A stretch of 5,010 bases of DNA from positions 22,012 to 27,021 of the forward strand of contig NZDA01000023.1 in the NCBI GenBank assembly GCA_002686525.1, written 5' to 3'. The translations under genes were made by a program, and so were the position numbers. Positions 1 through 5,010 of this stretch are shown here, piece by piece. The first letter of the stretch is position 1; every line of letters begins with the position of its first letter. The notes beneath the pieces are model-generated. The model was not told where the DNA came from and made no database searches. It saw only the letters and a program-made list of their open reading frames with translations. This stretch comes from Methanobacteriota archaeon. GTDB lineage: Archaea > Thermoplasmatota > Poseidoniia > Poseidoniales > Thalassarchaeaceae.

Positions 1-521
1 ATAATAAGTTTGAAAGTGCTCCACAACATACTAGTTTGGAGTTAAGTAGTCATGTTTCTGGGACTAAAGATCGTTCTGCTTTTGTATCATGGTTACCTAG
101 AAAATGGGGAGACATTCGCACTTCTATAGAGAAATCACAAGAGCTATTTTCTCATCTCAAACTAGGTCCAGTTGCATATTTTCACGATAATGAAAGAGTC
201 CTAGCAATCATTCCGAGAGCGATACCAAAAGATTTTCTGTTGAGTAAAATTTCTCAAAAAGAATTCAAGAATTTTGTTTATGAAACACGCCACATGGAAC
301 ATAGTTGGACAAGAATTTCGGGTAGACTAGTTGGAGAAGATTGGGAAAGCGAAATTGAACCAATATCAGTACTTGGATATGATTATTCTAAAAACTGTTT
401 ACATCCATGGTCTGCTCCTCACCTTGAGATATGTTCACGCTTGGGGCTACCAATCAGAGAACTCCAAGGAGAAATCTCAGGTAGCGATAAAGTACCACTT
501 AGAGTCGCAATCCGGCGTTGA
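1..521 (+). CDS. C-terminal part of an unrecognised protein (5' end outside window)
   Basis: The frame is open from base 3 to the TGA at 519-521, giving 172 visible residues. A TTG at base 36 could be taken as a start, but the frame continues without a stop to the window edge (NKFESAPQHT precedes it) and no ribosome binding site stands before it, so I treat the gene as truncated by the window. I do not recognise the family. The visible part looks like a soluble globular domain. It has no membrane segment, no Cys cluster and no nucleotide-binding loop. It contains a Trp-rich opening (SWLPRKWGD), a beta-rich middle (GPVAYFHDNERVLAIIPRAI) and a basic end (LRVAIRR). Base use is AT-rich like the neighbouring genes, so it looks resident. 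It is followed by the G+C-rich island rather than directly by another gene. The reading frame is well supported; the function is unknown. Confidence 0.75.
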   Translation, partial: NKFESAPQHTSLELSSHVSGTKDRSAFVSWLPRKWGDIRTSIEKSQELFSHLKLGPVAYFHDNERVLAIIPRAIPKDFLLSKISQKEFKNFVYETRHMEHSWTRISGRLVGEDWESEIEPISVLGYDYSKNCLHPWSAPHLEICSRLGLPIRELQGEISGSDKVPLRVAIRR

Positions 522-530
522 GTTTATTTG

Positions 531-540
531 CTAATTATAA
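531..540 (+). promoter_or_regulatory. Possible TATA box ahead of the structured island and zinc-finger gene
   Basis: The bases CTAATTATAA lie just after the stop of the preceding gene and form the most TATA-like stretch in this intergenic region. An archaeal start about 25 bases downstream would fall near 558-565, at the 5' side of the G+C-rich island, so it could drive a small RNA or a long structured leader for the gene at 669. In DNA this AT-rich such a box can arise by chance and no clear BRE purine run precedes it. Confidence 0.25.
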
Positions 541-557
541 CACGAAGTTTTGTCCCA

Positions 558-647
558 AAGAAGGAGCCTAGCGGCGATGACTGTAGTTGCCTACGGCAAC
601 AAGAATCCAATGAACCCAAAGGTCATGGCGCCGGGACAGCGCCATGA
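558..647 (+). pseudogene. Possible remnant of a TnpB C-terminal tail (IS200/IS605 right end)
   Basis: The frame in register with the upstream gene stays open after that gene's TGA (519-521) until another TGA at 645-647. Its last part reads as KKEPSGDD, then CSC, then LRQQESNEPKG and HGAGTAP. Low-complexity tails with an (L/V)(K/R)QES-like motif are common at the C-terminus of TnpB proteins, and in IS200/IS605 elements this coding end overlaps the right-end hairpin and the omega-RNA. Here the stop lies inside the 11-bp hairpin, as would suit such a right end. Against it, nothing upstream encodes the TnpB RuvC-like core or its CxxC zinc finger, no TnpA is present, and the resemblance is by eye only. 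If real, it is a solo right end left after deletion of the rest. Confidence 0.22.
586..600 (+). repeat. Small perfect hairpin, 6-bp stem
   Basis: GTTGCC (586-591) and GGCAAC (595-600) are perfect reverse complements around the triloop TAC. The stem is mostly G-C pairs and sits inside the G+C-rich island, 20 bases before the larger hairpin. No T-run follows, so it is not a terminator. It is probably one helix of a larger RNA fold. Confidence 0.6.
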
Positions 648-649
648 CC
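621..649 (+). repeat. Perfect 11-bp inverted repeat with 7-base loop
   Basis: GGTCATGGCGC (621-631) and GCGCCATGACC (639-649) are exact reverse complements with CGGGACA (632-638) between them. Such a long perfect stem is very unlikely by chance in AT-rich DNA. The bases after it are AAAACAAATAG, so there is no U-run for a plus-strand terminator, and the minus-strand side is followed only by TTTGGG. The loop can pair with TGTCCC at 551-556. It could be a transposon-end hairpin, an RNA helix, or a leader hairpin close to the ribosome binding site of the next gene. Confidence 0.9.
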
Positions 650-659
650 AAAACAAATA

Positions 660-664
660 GGTGA
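660..664 (+). promoter_or_regulatory. Ribosome binding site of the zinc-finger gene
   Basis: GGTGA lies four bases before the ATG at 669 and is an exact match to the complement of the archaeal 16S rRNA 3' end. It fixes the start of the gene and shows that its mRNA is not leaderless. Confidence 0.75.
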
Positions 665-668
665 AATA

Positions 669-1223
669 ATGAGCTTTTTTGATAAAATCATAAAGGCATT
701 TACAGGTAGTTCCAATTCCAGTGATTCCGAGCTTGGTGAAATAAATTGGAATTCATCTAATTTTCGTGATCCAAAAAATTATCCTCGTAGAGACCCTAAT
801 CGTAAATTAACTAAGAGATTGGAATTTTCATATAATCGATTAATTGCATATTTAGAACCATTCTCAACTATCGAAGAAGGAATTAACCAATTTCATAAAA
901 ATCTCGTCTATATTCACCCGGAGCATGCAAAGAATTTCTTTAATCATCCACATGTAGTTAGAGCATTAAACCTAGAGCCTGTTTTACAATCTGAAACACA
1001 ATCTGAAGCAGTTAATTGGTGGGATGTTAAATCTGAAGATAATTCCACAACTCCGTCATCGTCAGTTCCAATACCTAAGAGTATAGATGTTTGTGCCGAA
1101 ATTAATTGTTCAAAAAGTGTAACTGCATTTGATTTCAGATGCTTCACTTGTAGGAAAAGATTCTGTGATGTACACAAAGGTACCGGAATTGATTGTAAAT
1201 CTTGTGAAACCTTGGCTAAGTAA
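669..1223 (+). CDS. AN1-like zinc-finger protein with amphipathic N-terminus
   Basis: The protein has 184 residues, starting at an ATG with a clear GGTGA site. Residues 1-12 (MSFFDKIIKAFT) can form a short amphipathic helix, a type often used to touch a membrane or a partner protein. A Ser/Asp-rich linker follows. Residues about 45-103 form a predicted helical region containing NFFNHPHVVRALNL. A second polar, Ser/Thr/Pro-rich linker (about 107-137) leads to a Cys-rich finger at residues 142-179. Its ligands are C142, C147, C158, C161, C166, H169, C176 and C179, spaced C-x4-C-x10-C-x2-C-x4-C-x2-H-x6-C-x2-C. This follows the AN1 layout in its middle part (C-x2-C-x4-C-x2-H), but the first pair is wider and the usual final H-x-C is C-x2-C. 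Eight ligands would suit two zinc ions. AN1 fingers in eukaryotes bind ubiquitin-linked or chaperone partners; the archaeal role is not established. It is convergent with the helicase gene and overlaps it by 8 bases at the 3' ends. The coding call is firm, the finger class fairly firm, the function unknown. Confidence 0.85.
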   Translation: MSFFDKIIKAFTGSSNSSDSELGEINWNSSNFRDPKNYPRRDPNRKLTKRLEFSYNRLIAYLEPFSTIEEGINQFHKNLVYIHPEHAKNFFNHPHVVRALNLEPVLQSETQSEAVNWWDVKSEDNSTTPSSSVPIPKSIDVCAEINCSKSVTAFDFRCFTCRKRFCDVHKGTGIDCKSCETLAK

Positions 1224-4059
1224 ATACGCTTTTACTATGAAAATTACCTCTTGGAGAAAGATTCATCTCTACAGCCCAACGTACTTGTTCTCTTCCGTCT
1301 TGACTGTAGCCATAGACTACTTCTCCTGGGCTCACTTCAAAATTCCAATATTTCTGGAAAATAGCAGCATCTTCCTTATTCTGAGCCAGCTTCTTAGGCA
1401 CAGTATGGAACATCATCAATCTATTTTTCTTTGTTCTGAAATATTTCGCTATAACTTCCGGTAGCAGACTACTAATCCAATTGTCTGTAACCATTCTCAC
1501 TTCTCTCGGAATCATGTATCTTGGATTATCTAGTGGGCCGAGAACCTGTTCCATTGCTTCCGTGAATATTTTCGAGTCTTCTTCTGATGCATTTTCAAGA
1601 TATGCTCTCATCCAACCGCCCCCCCTATCTCCTGATGCAATTGTGACATTTGATTTCAGATTTCCAGTTTCTCTTAGTGCACCAGAAACAGCTGTTGCTA
1701 TTGCTAAAATTAGAGACTCATCATTCCATTCTGGTCTCTGAAATGCTACACTTAGTATAGGCCAACCTCCTGAAAACCCTTCTTCCATTTTCATTTCTAT
1801 TGCTTCTTTTGGCTTTGCATTGAAGGGCTCTCCAATTCTCCATAGTTCTCTGGTTCTTTCCCTATTTCTCGCTCTCCGAATCATTTCATTATTGAAGACA
1901 TCTAATGTCTCAGAGATTCCTTCTGGACGAACTTCAGTAAATGCAGCATGTACATGTCCGACTCCCTTTTCGATAGCACCATCATCACAAACTCCATACA
2001 ATCTCGAATGCTTCCTCTTGAATCTATAATAATCATCAAATCCTTTGCTAAATTCTTCTGCCAAGCAGACAATATCCCAATTATTCGCTACTTTATTCGG
2101 ATTATTTTTATCAAGTCTGAATGAACGCCCCCGAAGTTGATTAATACTCATACTGGTAGTAACAGTTGTCATATCAATAAGGACATTAATTCGGCTAGCA
2201 TCCCATCCTTCACCTAATAATCCTCTTGTACCTACTAGACATTTTGTGACTCCTTCTTGGAATAATTCTGTAATCATTTCAGTATAGTATCTTGGCTTCC
2301 ATTGATTTCCTCTTCCTTTAATTTCGCTGTATCCATCTTTCTTTTCCTGTTCAATCTCTATTTCTAATCCATTTTCTTCAATCCAAGATCTAAATCTAGG
2401 CACAATAATTTCACAAAGATCATCATCAACTAATACCGTAGACCCAGTCATTAATACTGGATTAAGTCGATCTGTTGCTTCATCGACTAGAAGTGAACGA
2501 AACGCTGCAATGGCCCCTCCTGCATTTTTATCGAGAACTCCTTCAACCAAGGCAGTTGCAGACGTTTTTTCAAAGTCAGTAACAATCACTGCTCTAATAT
2601 CTGGACCTAAGGCTTGCATTTCCGCAGTTAAGATATCTCTGAGCGCATCATATTTCGCAGAAGCATATGCCATAACTCGTCCAACAGGTGATGCGCAAGG
2701 CCTCATTCCAGTTTCAGTAATCTGATGGCCTAGTAATCTTAGTCTTTGAATGGCAACTTCTGCCAACACATGATCTTCTTTGTTACTTGAACGAAGAAGG
2801 CCGTGTCTAATGTAACGATCCAGTAGAGTAATCATAACATGATTTTTTGTTAAATCAGCATCAATTAATTTTTGTTCTGGATATGGTACATTTTCTGGAA
2901 GTTCAATCCCCTTGTATAAGAGATATAATCTAGCTGAATCAGCCAAAGATTCATCTCTTCTCGTGAAAGCATTCCAATCTTTTACTGAACCGCTAGGAAG
3001 TGATAATGTACTAAGAATATCAGACAACCAGATATCTAGTCTAGGTGTACGATTTTCAGTTTCTGCAGGTCCATTACTTATTTCTTCAATCAGTTCCTCA
3101 AACTCTTTGTCAACATTAGCAATGTATTCTAACTCATCAGGATTGGGTCTTACAAAATAAGCTAAATCCTGATAGGGAGATAAATTAGAATCTCTAACCA
3201 AAGCAGGAACTGGTACCTCGTAATCTACTTCTCCGAAAAATTCAGTATATCTTTCGGCATCTTCTAAACTGTATGAATTAATATCTGGTGGTGTAGCAGT
3301 AAGGCCTAGAACAATTGGATTTCCAAAATATTCCCTAATCTCACTGAGAACCCTCCCCCAGTGCCCTAGTAAGTGATGACATTCATCAAGAATAATCATT
3401 CCAATACCTGTTTTTGCGAGATGTTCTAAGTTCTTTTTTGCAGATTCATGTAATATCCACAGAGCATTACCGTGCGAGGCAAAATCATCTCTGACTTGCT
3501 TCCTGTATGTACTGAATCTTTCCGAATAATATTCTTTATTATTATCTTTCAAATCTTCAATCCAAGCTTTAGCAGTTTCTGTGCTATCCGCTTCGTTTTC
3601 TGAAATTAGTTTATCAATCCATATTTCCATTGCAGCATCATCTAAATTTTTATCATCACGCTTTGGTAAAGTAACCGACTGATATGTTAGTGAAGTCAGT
3701 AGCCCTGGAGTTTCTGTATTCGTTAGGATTTGCTTATCCTTTCCATCCAAATTAAACAATTCTTTGGCTCTTGCGACCCATTGTGCTTGTATTGCAGAGT
3801 TTGGACTTAGCACTAAAGTTGGCAGCCTAACTAAATCAGACCATGTGTAGAGTCCAAGAACGGTTTTCCCTGATCCTGGCGGGGCTACAATATGTAGATT
3901 CTTTTCTCCAGCCATCAATTGTTCTCGAATAATCTCTGATGAGGCAACTTGTGAAGGTCGTAATTTCCCAGAGAAACCGACATCTCCGAACTCAACCATA
4001 ATTCTCTCTAGTATGCTGTAGATAAAGATGTATTGACAAGAGTATTCGTTTATTCTCAT
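1216..4059 (-). CDS. Superfamily 2 DEAD/DEAH-box helicase, stand-alone, Res/XPB-like core
   Basis: The protein has up to 947 residues and a complete SF2 ATPase core. A Q-like LRPSQ lies at residues 33-37, the Walker A loop APPGSGKT at 59-66, motif Ia LVLSPNSAIQAQW at 82-94, the DECH Walker B at 225-228, TATPP (motif III) at 254-258, a motif V-like GTRGLLGEGWD at 610-620 and the arginine-finger motif QLRGRSFR at 641-648. About 350 residues separate motifs III and V, so a large mostly helical insert joins the two RecA-like lobes. After motif VI comes a conserved-looking block (VANNWDIVCLAEEF, GVGHVHAAFTEV, RELWRIGEPF), which recalls large bacterial DEAD/DEAH helicases of unknown role, then a tail of about 190 residues without a nuclease motif I can identify. 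It should use ATP to move on or remodel nucleic acid; repair or phage defence is possible. The start is uncertain: the ATG at 4059 has no good Shine-Dalgarno, while M21 (ATG at 3999, giving 927 residues) lies nearer the conserved core, has a weak GAGAG upstream and a TATA-like box 20-27 bases before it. The gene is divergent from the amidohydrolase and convergent with the zinc-finger gene. Confidence 0.93.
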   Translation of the reverse strand: MRINEYSCQYIFIYSILERIMVEFGDVGFSGKLRPSQVASSEIIREQLMAGEKNLHIVAPPGSGKTVLGLYTWSDLVRLPTLVLSPNSAIQAQWVARAKELFNLDGKDKQILTNTETPGLLTSLTYQSVTLPKRDDKNLDDAAMEIWIDKLISENEADSTETAKAWIEDLKDNNKEYYSERFSTYRKQVRDDFASHGNALWILHESAKKNLEHLAKTGIGMIILDECHHLLGHWGRVLSEIREYFGNPIVLGLTATPPDINSYSLEDAERYTEFFGEVDYEVPVPALVRDSNLSPYQDLAYFVRPNPDELEYIANVDKEFEELIEEISNGPAETENRTPRLDIWLSDILSTLSLPSGSVKDWNAFTRRDESLADSARLYLLYKGIELPENVPYPEQKLIDADLTKNHVMITLLDRYIRHGLLRSSNKEDHVLAEVAIQRLRLLGHQITETGMRPCASPVGRVMAYASAKYDALRDILTAEMQALGPDIRAVIVTDFEKTSATALVEGVLDKNAGGAIAAFRSLLVDEATDRLNPVLMTGSTVLVDDDLCEIIVPRFRSWIEENGLEIEIEQEKKDGYSEIKGRGNQWKPRYYTEMITELFQEGVTKCLVGTRGLLGEGWDASRINVLIDMTTVTTSMSINQLRGRSFRLDKNNPNKVANNWDIVCLAEEFSKGFDDYYRFKRKHSRLYGVCDDGAIEKGVGHVHAAFTEVRPEGISETLDVFNNEMIRRARNRERTRELWRIGEPFNAKPKEAIEMKMEEGFSGGWPILSVAFQRPEWNDESLILAIATAVSGALRETGNLKSNVTIASGDRGGGWMRAYLENASEEDSKIFTEAMEQVLGPLDNPRYMIPREVRMVTDNWISSLLPEVIAKYFRTKKNRLMMFHTVPKKLAQNKEDAAIFQKYWNFEVSPGEVVYGYSQDGREQVRWAVEMNLSPRGNFHSKSVFT
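4019..4026 (-). promoter_or_regulatory. Possible TATA box for a shorter, leaderless helicase transcript
   Basis: Read on the minus strand the bases are TTTATCTA, centred about 23 bases before the internal ATG at 3999. Archaeal transcription usually starts about 25 bases after the box centre, so a transcript from here would begin at or next to that ATG and be leaderless. This would make residue 21 of the long reading the true first methionine. The box is imperfect and lies inside the longer reading frame. Confidence 0.25.
4049..4056 (+). promoter_or_regulatory. Possible TATA box for the amidohydrolase gene
   Basis: TTTATTCT lies about 60 bases before the ATG at 4112. A start some 25 bases downstream would fall near 4078 and give a leader of about 30 bases that includes the G-rich ribosome binding site. 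The match to the archaeal consensus is partial, and the box overlaps the first codons of the long helicase reading on the other strand. Confidence 0.2.
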
Positions 4060-4102
4060 TGTTTCTTTCTTTCAAGCAAAGATTGACGATAAATGACCTC
4101 TT

Positions 4103-4108
4103 GGGGGT
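4103..4108 (+). promoter_or_regulatory. Ribosome binding site of the amidohydrolase gene
   Basis: GGGGGT lies three bases before the ATG at 4112. It can pair with the ACCUCC part of the 16S rRNA tail if one G-U pair is allowed. The spacing is shorter than at the zinc-finger gene (three against six bases from the shared GGT to the ATG), so it may be a moderate site. An in-frame TGA at 4094-4096 rules out a start further upstream. Confidence 0.5.
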
Positions 4109-4111
4109 AAC

Positions 4112-5010
4112 ATGGCGGTATCCGAGGTCGGTGTTAGAAGAATAACAAATACCCGCTTAATTGATCATGATGGTTTAGTTAAACATGGTAATTTTCTTCT
4201 TCATGAAGATGGTAGTTATTCCGAAAGTAATGGTGATGAAGACGTAATTGAAGAAATTGATGGTTCAACTCGTCTTATCACTAGATCATTCCAAAATTGG
4301 CACACTCATCTTCCCATGATTTTGAATAGAGGAATGGGAGAAGGTTTACCATTGATGGAATGGTTAGAGAAGTCAATATTTCCTGTTGAAAAGTTTTTAA
4401 CACCTGAATTTGTTGAAATTGGGACTCGTGCAGCAGCAGCAGAGATGATAGCAACAGGGACAACATTTGCTTGTGATATGTACTTCCATACTCAGACTAT
4501 AGGGGAAACATTAGCAGAAACAGGAGTCAGAGCAGCTTTGTGTGGCCCAATAACAGATGGTCTTACTCCTAACTTCAAGCCCGGATCTGGAGATGCACTG
4601 CGTCATATGGAGAATCTGATTAAGGGGCCCTCTCCTAGACCTGGTCGAATCGAATATGGAATAGGTACTCATTCAGTTTATGTGTGTGATAAAGAGACAT
4701 TGATTAAGGGTTCCGAATTGGCCAAGAAAACTGGAGCTATGTTACATATCCACACTTCTGAAACTCGTAAGGAAGTTGCCGATTGTCATGCCGAACATGG
4801 AATGTATCCAATTGAATATCTCGATTCTATTGACTATTTTCAGGACTCAGAACAAGGAGGAACTGTTTGTGCTCATTGTGGTTGGGTAACAAAGAAGGAA
4901 ATGAGGATTTTATCAAAGCATGGAGTTCACGCAGTTCACTGTCCGACTTCTAATCAGAAATTGGCATGTGGTGGTACTCTTTCATATCCAGCAATGATTG
5001 AAGCAGGAGT
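4112..5010 (+). CDS. Amidohydrolase of the MTA/SAH (5'-deoxyadenosine-type) deaminase group, 3' end outside window
   Basis: The first 299 residues are visible; the frame runs off the window without a stop. It has the layout of metal-dependent amidohydrolases that deaminate adenosine derivatives (MtaD/DadD-type: 5'-methylthioadenosine, S-adenosylhomocysteine, 5'-deoxyadenosine). After an N-terminal beta segment, NWHTHLPM (62-69) supplies the first two metal ligands, H64 and H66. GTTFACDMYF (116-125) matches the family's GTT-x-x-x-DMYF signature. HIHTSET (212-218) supplies metal ligand H214 and the substrate-side glutamate E217. AHCGWVT (254-260) gives the conserved H255, and HCPTSNQKLACGG (276-288) matches the family's HNPxSNxKLAxG loop. 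The last metal ligand, an aspartate, would lie just past the window edge. The usual HAPYT segment is changed to THSVYV (186-191), so the exact substrate may differ; guanine-, cytosine- or chlorohydrolase-like activity cannot be excluded. A cytosolic role in purine and S-adenosylmethionine by-product salvage is likely. The ATG at 4112 is the first start after an in-frame stop and has a G-rich binding site. An acidic loop (38-50, SESNGDEDVIEEI) precedes the barrel. Confidence 0.88.
   Translation, partial: MAVSEVGVRRITNTRLIDHDGLVKHGNFLLHEDGSYSESNGDEDVIEEIDGSTRLITRSFQNWHTHLPMILNRGMGEGLPLMEWLEKSIFPVEKFLTPEFVEIGTRAAAAEMIATGTTFACDMYFHTQTIGETLAETGVRAALCGPITDGLTPNFKPGSGDALRHMENLIKGPSPRPGRIEYGIGTHSVYVCDKETLIKGSELAKKTGAMLHIHTSETRKEVADCHAEHGMYPIEYLDSIDYFQDSEQGGTVCAHCGWVTKKEMRILSKHGVHAVHCPTSNQKLACGGTLSYPAMIEAG

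Larger units (their letters stand above)
551..650 (+). ncRNA. Candidate structured RNA: G+C-rich island with two hairpins and a possible pseudoknot
   Basis: This stretch is far richer in G+C than its surroundings: 51 of 90 bases at 561-650 against 30 of 90 at 661-750. It holds a 6-bp hairpin (586-600) and an 11-bp hairpin (621-649). The 7-base loop of the second contains GGGACA (633-638), the exact complement of TGTCCC at 551-556, so a 6-bp pseudoknot is possible. The heptamer CCCAAAG occurs twice (554-560 and 615-621). A G+C-rich folded block in an AT-rich intergenic gap is typical of a functional RNA or a mobile-element end. I could not match it to tRNA, SRP RNA, RNase P RNA or a C/D box guide. 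The alternatives are a leader element of the zinc-finger gene, whose Shine-Dalgarno begins 11 bases after the last stem, or an omega-RNA-like relic of an IS200/IS605 element. The structure is seen directly; the function is inferred. Confidence 0.4.

Noticed and set aside
36..38. TTG as the true start of the first gene
   Set aside because: The frame is open to the window edge, no ribosome binding site precedes the TTG, and the upstream residues read as ordinary protein sequence.
519..521. Selenocysteine codon at the end of the first gene
   Set aside because: The following frame changes abruptly in base composition and shows no protein-like continuation; the hairpin lacks an evident archaeal SECIS internal loop.
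574..615. Archaeal C/D box guide RNA (GCGATGAC resembles a C box)
   Set aside because: No CTGA D box or D'/C' pair occurs at the expected spacing, and the strong hairpins do not suit this class.
551..650. tRNA, SRP RNA or RNase P RNA in the G+C-rich island
   Set aside because: There is no T-loop sequence, no acceptor-stem pairing, no SRP helix 8 signature and no RNase P conserved core.
621..660. Intrinsic terminator for the first gene
   Set aside because: The 11-bp stem is strong, but the following bases are AAAACAAATAG with no U-run, and the ribosome binding site of the next gene begins 11 bases later.
1129..1464. Plus-strand open frame of 111 codons across the finger and helicase 3' ends, and similar frames opposite the helicase
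   Set aside because: These lie antisense to or overlap well-supported genes, have no ribosome binding site and no recognisable domain.
4281..4466. Minus-strand open frame opposite the amidohydrolase
   Set aside because: Its Leu/Ser-rich product is the shadow of the GCA/GAT/GAA-rich coding strand of a clear enzyme gene.
1..5010. CRISPR array or insertion sequence with transposase
   Set aside because: No regularly spaced direct repeats and no transposase core are visible; only the possible right-end remnant near 558-650 hints at a mobile element.

Overview
The window is an AT-rich stretch (roughly one third G+C in the parts counted) that reads best as DNA of an uncultivated archaeon, possibly a marine Thermoplasmatota/Poseidoniales-type lineage. 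The grounds are a small protein with an AN1-like zinc finger, a GGTGA Shine-Dalgarno at archaeal spacing, and promoter-like A/T boxes of archaeal TATA type. No 16S rRNA or taxonomic marker gene is present, so this placement is an inference.

Layout from left to right. (1) Bases 1-521, plus strand: the 3' end of a protein gene that begins before the window; I do not recognise it. (2) Bases 522-668: an intergenic region containing a compact G+C-rich island (51 of 90 bases at 561-650, against 30 of 90 at 661-750). It has two perfect hairpins and a 6-base match between one hairpin loop and an upstream strand, so it could fold as a pseudoknotted RNA. One reading frame through it resembles the C-terminal tail of an IS200/IS605-type TnpB, so it may be a stranded transposon right end, an omega-RNA-like relic, or a structured leader of the next gene. 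(3) Bases 669-1223, plus strand: a 184-residue protein with a short amphipathic N-terminus and a C-terminal Cys-rich AN1-like finger. (4) Bases 1216-4059, minus strand: a large stand-alone superfamily 2 DEAD/DEAH helicase, tail to tail with the finger gene and overlapping it by 8 bases. (5) Bases 4112 to the window end, plus strand: the N-terminal 299 residues of an amidohydrolase of the MTA/SAH (5'-deoxyadenosine-type) deaminase group, divergent from the helicase.

The genes do not form one obvious pathway. The helicase and the amidohydrolase share a short divergent promoter region. The finger gene and the helicase have convergent, overlapping 3' ends and may interfere with each other's transcripts. 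The most interesting part is the structured G+C-rich island at about 551-650. The helicase is a plausible nucleic-acid processing or defence protein, but no nuclease, methylase or other defence partner is visible beside it.
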